64,000 bases of DNA from Apostichopus japonicus (taxonomy: Eukaryota > Echinodermata > Holothuroidea > Aspidochirotida > Stichopodidae), in assembly GCF_037975245.1 (NCBI RefSeq), contig NC_092581.1, positions 12,553,303-12,617,302 of the forward strand. The letters are read 5' to 3'. Shown piece after piece: positions 57,159-64,000 of this stretch; position 1 is the first letter of the stretch; each line of letters starts with the position of its first letter. A program made the position numbers and the translations under genes. The notes below the pieces were generated by a model, which did no database searches, was not told the origin of the DNA, and worked only from the letters and a program-made list of their open reading frames with translations.

Positions 57159-58944
57159 CATGCGCGTATCCAGGATTTTCTAACCCGGGGGGCGCGAATT
57201 ACTATCTAAGCGGAGCGCCACCATCGGTTGGCGCGGAGCGTACAAGAAAATTTTTGGTTTTGATACCCCCCCAGATCACCGGAAATGGCACTTCTCGGGC
57301 TTGAAAATGAGCAACCAGATGTAGACTTTTGCCTGAGAACCAAGTATTTCCCAAAAGTTTTTTCCATTCATAACCTTTTTGAAGATTGTCACCAGTCACA
57401 CATCATGTTCGACCTGATTGCATGTCCTATGGATCATTGCTTTTGTAGGTTATTCTACGTCACGGCCCACAATATCCGAAAGCCCGACTTTTCAAGGTTT
57501 TAAGCCATTACTTGTTGAGAATTTGAAAATTGACTTTTCTCGTGAATAAAATCACTTGAAAACATAGCCATAATGTTGCAGAAAATTCAATCTATAGACA
57601 ACCAATATAGAAAAACCTCCTTGAACCCCTAACAGACAGGTCAAAATTGAACGAGTAGAGGAAAGTATGATGAAGAATGTTGGTGAGGAGATTTTGGAAA
57701 ATTCTGACACAGTTAATTTATTGGTGTAGAAATATTGCAACCTCTTATAATGGCTTTTACAAAACTTGGTTGAAGGAACAGAAAAATAGGAGATATTTCC
57801 GATATGAGGTATATCGAAACCGAACACTTCACTCATAGGCGTAGGTCCCGTAGGAGGCGGGGGCTGCAGCCCCCCCCCCCCAATTGTTTTCCCATTTTTT
57901 GGGGGCACCTACTGAAAGAAAAATAAATAGCAATGAATAGCTTAAAATGATCTCCTTGGTAATTGAAATAAAGTTGTAAGCTTGGCCGACATTACTACTG
58001 TAAAAGAGAGTTTTGACATAAATGGATCTGTATGGTTTTTCTCCATCTACATAAGACATTTGGTTGTTTACATTAGCATCCGGCGGTATACTGTGCAACT
58101 TTGACGGACCGTGCGGTACACGATGCCATACAATGTAATGAGCGATCTTGCCTATATGATATTGGCATCGACATGTTGAATGCGCGCTTTGCGCGCGAAA
58201 AATTTTGGCTTTTTTTTCGGGCAAGTCATTACAGCCCCCAAATCCAATCTTGCTCCTACGCCTTTGACTACACACATTGACAGTTTTTGAGGCTGTACAT
58301 CGTGGAACATGCATTTCAATGCTCATTGATATGATGTTATATCTGCTCTTTGCTTTACAAATTCGAACAGGCGTGTAGCGAGTAATTGCCAAGGGAGGGC
58401 GAAGCCTGTAGGCAAACTATCTAAGCGAAGCGCCACCATGAGTTGGCGCGAAGCGTACAAGAAAAATTTTGGCCGAAAATGCCTCCCAGATCGCTGGAAA
58501 TGACACTTCCCAGGCCTTGTAAGTTGCATCTAAGCATTGTCTATTTTGAAATTACTAGCGATGTCATAAAGAAAATTTGCGTTATGTTCCCCGACGACTC
58601 GGTCGAGTTCAAGTACATTAGTGAGAGAGGAAAAACGGAAACGTCAAAAATGGAGTTGTCGGGGTAAGGGGTAGGGTGAGGCGCACACCCCCTCCGTAAT
58701 CCTTGATCTGTCACTGGCTACCCTGTGTATATAATAGGGATCTTTCTCTTCCCGAGATCTTGGCTATCTTCTACTCCCTCCTTTTCTCCTTTTTCTCTCT
58801 TTTTTCTTTTTCTTTTCCCTTCCTTCCTCTCCTCCTTTTCTTTTTTCCCCTCCTTTTCCCTTTTTTCTTCTCTTTTTTTTCTCTCCTCTTTTCCTTACCC
58901 GGGGGGCGCGCGCCCCCAACGCCCCCCCCCTGGATACGCACCTG
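57159..58944. mobile_element. Family B element, full copy, inserted in family A
   Basis: Ends CATGCGCGTATCCAGG and, inverted, CCTGGATACGCACCTG. Flanked by TATAA (57154-57158 and 58945-58949). The joined flanks recreate the sequence seen at 3226-3250 of the unfilled family A copy. Subterminal parts carry CCCGGGGGGCGCG and a pyrimidine-rich block (58740-58890). No intact transposase. It contains family C at 57834-58266. Confidence 0.8.
57834..58266. mobile_element. Family C hAT-type MITE, nested in family B, copy 1
   Basis: Starts CATAGGCGTAGG and ends CCTACGCCTTTG. The right flank ACTACACA (58267-58274) and the left flank acttcact (57826-57833) match at 6 of 8. No ORF. About 400-430 bp, with poly-C next to the left end. 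Confidence 0.75.
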
Positions 58945-59236
58945 TATAACAACGATAAATGTTTTGGCGGGTTCGCGAGATCGCTTCATAAAGCGAAACT
59001 TTACACATGTACAACACATATATATATTCGAATTAATACGCGTATATATTCGAATTAATGCGCGGATATATTATACGGTGTTTGTCCCACATGGCTTGCC
59101 ATAACCGTTGACTATGGCTTCGGACTTCATACGTTGGTTGTTGAAGGTTACAGCAACATTCCGGATCGGAAATTGCGTACCTTTAGCTTCATGCGAAAGC
59201 GGCGGGAGTATGGGAAGCCATTTTATTTTTTATTCA

Positions 59237-59755
59237 GTATTTAATGATATCAACAATTATTTAATGATATCAATAATTATTTAATGATATCATGAATTAT
59301 TTCATGATATCTGAAATTGTTTTAATGATATGTACGTCATATTTGATGATATCATTAATTGGTGCAAGGAAATTATTGATATCATTATTTTATTTGATGA
59401 TATCATAATTAAACTTTCTGATATCAAGAATTGAATCTGTGATATCTTAAAATAGATGAACTATTATAGATATCAGTAATTTAATTCAAGATATCATAAA
59501 TTCAATTTCAGATATCTGTATTTAAATTAATGATATCAAAAAGTATGACGTACATATCACGAATTCGGCCATATTTAATGATATCATAAATTCCAATTAT
59601 TGATATCATCAAATATGGCGTACATATCACGAATTCGGCCATATTTAATGATATCATTAATTCGAATTTTATATCATAAATTCCAATTAATGATATCATC
59701 AAATATGACGTACATATCACGAATTCGGCCATATTTAATGATATCATCAATTACG
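59237..59755. repeat. GATATC-rich array
   Basis: I count 18 GATATC sites in about 520 bp, mostly as AATGATATCAT flanked by AATT. The right half has three larger units sharing ACGTACATATCACGAATTC (about 59548, 59618 and 59708; offsets 70 and 90). No coding signal. Nearly every unit is self-complementary. Confidence 0.85.
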
Positions 59756-59903
59756 CCCTCAGTTTGAGCGCCTGGGATTATGTGGCGGGAAGTACAGTGC
59801 AGTGCGGTTAGTGCATTATATTCTGTCTAGAACTGGTTGAGCTTCAGTCCCCGCCATATTAAGAGCAGTTTTACGTATTGAGCCTACCGTATAACTAATG
59901 TAA

Positions 59904-61688
59904 CAGGCGCGTATCCAGGATTTTCTTACCCGGGGGGCGCGAATTACTATCTAAGCGGAGCGCCACCATCGGTTGGCGCGCAGCGTACAAGAAAATTTCT
60001 GGTTTTGATACCCCCCAGATCACCGGAAATAGCACTTCTCGGGCTTGAAAATGACCAACCAGATGTACACTTTTGCCTGAGAACCAAGTGTTTCCCAAAA
60101 GTTTTTTCCATCCATAACCTTTTTGCAGATTGTCACCAGTCACACATCATGTTCGACCTCATTGCATGTCCTATGGATCATTGCTTTTGTAGGTGATTCT
60201 ACGTCACGGCCCACAATATCCGAAAGCCCCACTTTTCAATGTTTTAAGCCCATTATTTGTTGAGAATTCACATTTCTCGTGAATAAAATCACTTGAAAAC
60301 ATACCCATAATGTTGCACAAAATTCAATCTATGGACAAGCAATATAGAAAAACCTCCTTGAACCCCTAACAGACAGGTCAAAGTTGCACGAGTAGAGGAA
60401 AGTATGATGAAGAATGTTGGTGAGGAAATTTTCGAAAATTCAGACAGAGTTAATTTATTGGTGTAGAAATATTGCAACCTGTTATAATGGCTATATATAA
60501 AACTTGGTTGAAGGAAATGAAAAATAGCAGATATTTCCGATATCAGGTATATCGAAACCGAACACTACACACATAGGCGTAGGTCCCGTAGGAGGCGGTG
60601 GCTGCAGCCCCCTCCCCCCACCCCCCACCCCCCACCCCCCCAAATTTTTTTCCCATTTTTTCGGGCACCTACTGAAAGAAAAATAAATAGCAATGAATAG
60701 CTTAAAAATGATCTCCTTGGTAATTAAAATAAAGTTGTAAGCTTGGCCGACATTACTACTGTAAAAGAGAGTTTTGACATAAATGGATCTGTATGATTTT
60801 TCTCCATCTACGTAAGACATTTGGTTGTTTACATAGCATCCAGCGGTATACTGTGCAACTTTCACGGACCGTGCGGTACACGATGCCATGCACTGTAATG
60901 ACCGATGCTTGCTTATATGATATTGGCATTGATTTTGCAGCCCCCAAATCCAATTGGGCTCCTACGCCTTTAACTACACACATTGACAGTTTTTGAGGCT
61001 GTTCATCGTGGAACATGCATTTCAATGCTCACTGATATGATGTTATATCTGCTCTTTGCTTTACAAATTCGAACAGGCGTGTAGCGAGTAATTGCCAAGA
61101 GAGGGGCGAAGCCTGTAGGCAAACTATCTAAGCGAAGCGCCACCATGAGTTGGCGCGAAGCGTACAAGAAAAATTTTCGCCGAAAATGCCTCCCAGATCG
61201 CTGGAAATGACACTTCCCAGGCCTTGTAAGTTGCATCTAAGCATTGTCTATTTTGAAATTACTAGCGATGTCATAAAGAAAATTTGCTCGGGGGGGGGGG
61301 TCGCCCCCTTCCCGAAGTGCGTCATGTACCCCGACGACTCGGTCGAGTTCAAGACCAGCCACAGTTGGTTCCATATAGCACAATTGTACAATTGTTTAAG
61401 GCGTCCATACACACACACGCGTTATGATAGACCATATATAGTATTTATATAGATACATTAGTGAGAGAGGAAAATGGAAACGTCAAAAATGGAGTTGTCG
61501 GTGTAAGGGGTAGGGTGAGGCGCACACCCCCTCCGTAATCCTTGATCTGTCACTGGCTACCCTGTGTATATTATAGGGATCAGCGCTTTAACTATGACTG
61601 TTCCTCTTTCTCTTCCCGAGGTCTTGGCTATCTTCTACTCCCTCCTTTTTTCCTTTTTCTCTCTTTTTTCTTTTTCTTTCCCCTTCCT
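59904..61688. mobile_element. Family B element, copy 2, right end missing
   Basis: Starts CAGGCGCGTATCCAGG and is about 95 % identical by eye to 57159 onward. It ends abruptly at about 61688 inside the pyrimidine-rich block, where unrelated sequence starts. It has about 85 bp at about 61354-61453 not in copy 1, and carries its own family C insertion. Confidence 0.8.
60572..60972. mobile_element. Family C hAT-type MITE, nested in family B, copy 2
   Basis: 401 bp, CATAGGCGTAGG to CCTACGCCTTTA, with the perfect 8-bp target duplication ACTACACA (60564-60571 and 60973-60980). It has the same insertion point as in copy 1, so it entered before the two family B copies separated. Confidence 0.88.
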
Positions 61689-62605
61689 CACTGTAAAAAA
61701 TGTCTGTGATATAACAGCTTTACACCGTTCATCTACTAAAATTAATCATGTTGTTAAAAAAAATTGTTGTCCATTTACAAAATGTATTGTAACAACATTT
61801 TCTGTATATGGGAACAAAATCTTCATAACAATACATCAACTGCTGTGTCGGAACAAAAGCATCAGGCTCGATCCAAGTTTTCATTATGCGGTCGAAGTGA
61901 TCGCGAAAACGTTACACCGAATCTTGCATCATAAAACGAGAACCGTATTTTACATGTTGTTGGAATTTTAGAAAGTAGCATATACGTTTAGTCTTACGCA
62001 ATCAATGAGTTTTTTCCGAAATAGTAAAGTTAACAACTGTGTCGCAAAGTTGTAGATGACCTTTGTACACTACTTACAGTTGAATGACGCTGGGCGCGCA
62101 CCGATGGTCCGAAACCGCTGTAATTACGGTAAGTTATGATTTCAAAGCTTTTCAGTCCTTTTTAATCTAACATGAGTGCAACTATAGTGAATTGAGTCAT
62201 ATGAAACTGTTACTTTTTACGTAAGCATTTATTAAACGTTCGTTCGTTTGTTGGTTTGTTTGTTTTGAAATAAGCGGCAAAGCAAGAAGGCTAGGCCGAA
62301 AGCACAGCTCTCTGTCGGTCCATTGTGTACATACTAGCACAAGATGCTATGGCAGTTCTTTGTTTGGCGAGCATATACGATCGCTTACTTCTAGCATATC
62401 GTCGTAGCTGTTTTGACAGTCATACCAAACCTAAGCTTACATTCATTCTTTGGCGGTATCGTTTCTATTGGCTATGATATAACGCAGCCTAGACACAGGT
62501 CTCCAATCAGTGTCTATGCTTTACTATATAACATAGATTCTCTTAGGAAACTTCTTGATATCACTTTTACTGTTTAGTTTGAAGCCCCCCGATCGGCTTA
62601 CACTA
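61689..62605. other. Unassigned sequence right of family B copy 2
   Basis: No element or gene recognised. A good splice donor (ACG|GTAAGT) lies at 62129-62134 on the plus strand. Confidence 0.4.
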
Positions 62606-62665
62606 AATCTTGGGGGAGTCGTGCAGTCCCCTGTCCTGAATCTTGGGGGAGTCGTGCAGTCCCCT
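62606..62665. repeat. 33-bp direct repeat, two copies
   Basis: AATCTTGGGGGAGTCGTGCA followed by GTCCCCT is repeated at 33-bp offset (62606 and 62639). Each unit holds an imperfect GGGGGA...TCCCC inverted pair. Confidence 0.85.
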
Positions 62666-63536
62666 ATGGCACGCCAAATGGTAAAATTCAGAAATGAACA
62701 ATCTAGGCTAGGTTTATGGTTAACAAACTCTGGTCTATCACTAAAATAGATCATCGATCAATAAAATAGGTTTTTTTGTCTGATAAATCACGTTTTTCCA
62801 GTGATAAATCAGAATTTTACTAATACAACTTGTTTTGTTTTTCTCGCTGAATTTTGAAAACTAATTTTTGGTCGGTAAAACCACTTGTTATTCCTTGTTC
62901 AATTCTGAAGGATGCTACTGCATGCAATGGGGAAACCCTGTATGTACTATGTGCCTGTCATTTGATGCCTTGGCGTATAAACACGATATCACAAGAACCA
63001 AGATGTTTGAACTCGAAATTTAGTATTTATAGGTATGTTTGAGTGGGAGAGGGCTTATGTGGAAGTTGACTATACAAAAAATTCCTGAAGGAAATTTCTT
63101 TGTAAAGGGAAAATGTGAGTATTGCGGGCTAGAAAAAAATTACAGGCAAAGTCTACCTCCTAGCCCTCCTCCCCCCCCCCCCACCCATCCAGAACTGTGC
63201 CTGAGCTGCTAATTGCCCCTAGCCTACTTTAAGTATCATGATCAGTTGATGTATGCACTGTTGTATGCTATACTAACCTGGTCTTAGCATGAATGTGTTG
63301 ATTGTGGGTGTTATGAATTATGCCAAACTGTAACCTACTTACAGTATTAACTGATAAGATTTGTCATCTGTCAATATATATGTAACCAAAAGTGTTTTAT
63401 TGTTTTCCTTTCATAGGATAGGCTTCGGCTAAACCTGAGATGGAATAGTCAGGGGCACCGGATTTGTAATGTATTGTTGGAGAGCCTGACCCATTTCCGA
63501 AAGGTTTTAATTTCCATATGTTTTACTCTCTTGCAG

Positions 63537-63661
63537 ATGGTTACTTGTTCATGTGGTGTTCACTCTGATACTGCAGCTAGAAAGGTGTGTCACTACCCGC
63601 TTCATCAAAATCAACCAAATTTTCAATTTACTTGTCCTGAAGAAAGTGCAACAGAATTTTT
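63537..63661 (+). CDS. Possible exon of an unknown plus-strand gene (partial)
   Basis: An ATG directly follows a good acceptor (TTTTACTCTCTTGCAG). The frame stays open for 41 codons up to a donor GTAAGT at 63662. The peptide MVTCSCGVHSDTAARKVCHY and onward is Cys/His-containing but matches no family I know. A donor at 62129 could end an upstream noncoding exon; joining it in frame with its own ATG hits a stop, so it could only be 5' UTR. The rest of the gene would lie beyond 64000. Confidence 0.25.
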
Positions 63662-63874
63662 GTAAGTTATTCAGACTATAATAAGACTATGATTGGTCTC
63701 ACATATCTATGCACTAGATCATCGGGTTTCACTTTTTTCGTGGTAAAGTGCGTCACGGTGACCACTGGACTCATCCAGAGTGCAAGAGTTTCACTTGCAG
63801 GCTACTCTTGCATAATTTCTGAAAGAAATTGCTTTTAAAATTATAATCCATGGATCTTTATACTCTAAGATATT

Positions 63875-64000
63875 CAAGGGCATAGGAATCGGGGGGCTGG
63901 GGGGCGCCAGCCCCCCCAGTGAAAAATATGGAGGGGCGGAAGTATCATTCTGCCCCCCCCCCCCCCCCACTTCGCAAGTCAGAAAACCCCTTTTTCATTT
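63875..64000. mobile_element. Family D hAT-type MITE, cut by the window edge
   Basis: Starts CAAGGGCATAGGAATCGGGG and continues with CGCAAGTCAGAAAACCCC as in the copy at 40614. Only the left 126 bp are in the window. Confidence 0.8.

Larger units (their letters stand above)
56495..59103. mobile_element. Family A transposon, long copy with nested insertions, 6-bp TSD
   Basis: Ends match the copy at 2890-3391 (TATGGCAAGCCATGTGGG and complement). Flanked by the exact 6-bp repeat ACCGTT (56489-56494 and 59104-59109). Aligning with the short copy shows two insertions: a hairpin-rich insert (56591-56980) and family B (57159-58944). The remaining family A sequence, including the TTCGCGAGATCGCTTC segment near the right end, is shared by both copies. 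Confidence 0.85.

Noticed and set aside
57829-58392. 187-aa minus-strand open frame
   Set aside because: Runs across the edge of a hAT MITE and poly-C; no domain, and the counterpart in the second copy is broken.
58703-59104. 133-aa Ser/Phe/Leu-rich frame
   Set aside because: Translation of the pyrimidine-rich block of family B, not a membrane protein.
59237-59755. CRISPR-like array
   Set aside because: Units are irregular, self-complementary and lack unique spacers; the DNA is eukaryotic.

Overview
This is animal nuclear DNA: spliced, intron-rich and about two-thirds A+T, with many old and young mobile elements. The one clear gene is a complete glutamate synthase (GOGAT) on the minus strand. 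Its coding sequence runs from the ATG at 52788 to the TGA at 11939, in 35 coding exons over about 41 kb. I joined the exons by hand. Every intron is GT-AG, the reading frame stays open across all 34 junctions, and the lengths sum to 6270 nt (2089 residues plus stop). A fused alpha/beta GOGAT occurs in many invertebrates, fungi, plants and protists but not in vertebrates. Together with the repeat types (tRNA-derived SINEs, hAT elements with poly-G/poly-C ends, long TA runs), this suggests a marine invertebrate, possibly an echinoderm. That assignment is inference; I cannot name the species.

Layout. 1-345: decayed LINE reverse transcriptase fragment. 346-11938: no recognisable gene. This stretch holds an element with GAATGACA repeats (1317-2048), an inverted-repeat transposon with a 6-bp target duplication (2890-3391), a tRNA-derived SINE (about 4009-4312) and an almost perfect 1099-bp tandem duplication (6435-8632). 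11939-52788: the GOGAT gene. Its introns carry a perfect 84-bp inverted repeat between TA runs, a 122-bp tandem array, two copies of a hammerhead-like motif, a LINE 3' end, a SINE, a hAT MITE with perfect 8-bp target duplications, a TTAA-flanked MITE and a partial duplication of coding exon 5. 52789-55400: the 5' side of the gene, with a noncoding leader exon implied by an acceptor 7 nt before the ATG. 56495-64000: a transposon nest, a GATATC-rich array, and a possible plus-strand exon at the right edge.

The GOGAT protein, in order: a 24-residue propeptide, the glutamine amidotransferase (nucleophile Cys25), the central domain, the FMN/3Fe-4S synthase domain, the GXGXG beta-helix, a charged linker, and a beta half with 4Fe-4S cysteines, an FAD site and an NAD(P)H site. 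Electrons pass from NAD(P)H through FAD, the iron-sulfur centres and FMN. Ammonia released from glutamine is combined with 2-oxoglutarate, giving two glutamates.

The least ordinary part is 56.5-59.1 kb. A 6-bp-target transposon (family A) holds at least two further insertions, one of which (family B) itself holds a hAT MITE (family C). An unfilled copy of family A at 2890-3391 shows the sequence before insertion. I found no new enzymatic or defence system; the candidate novelties are the transposon families and the repeats described below.
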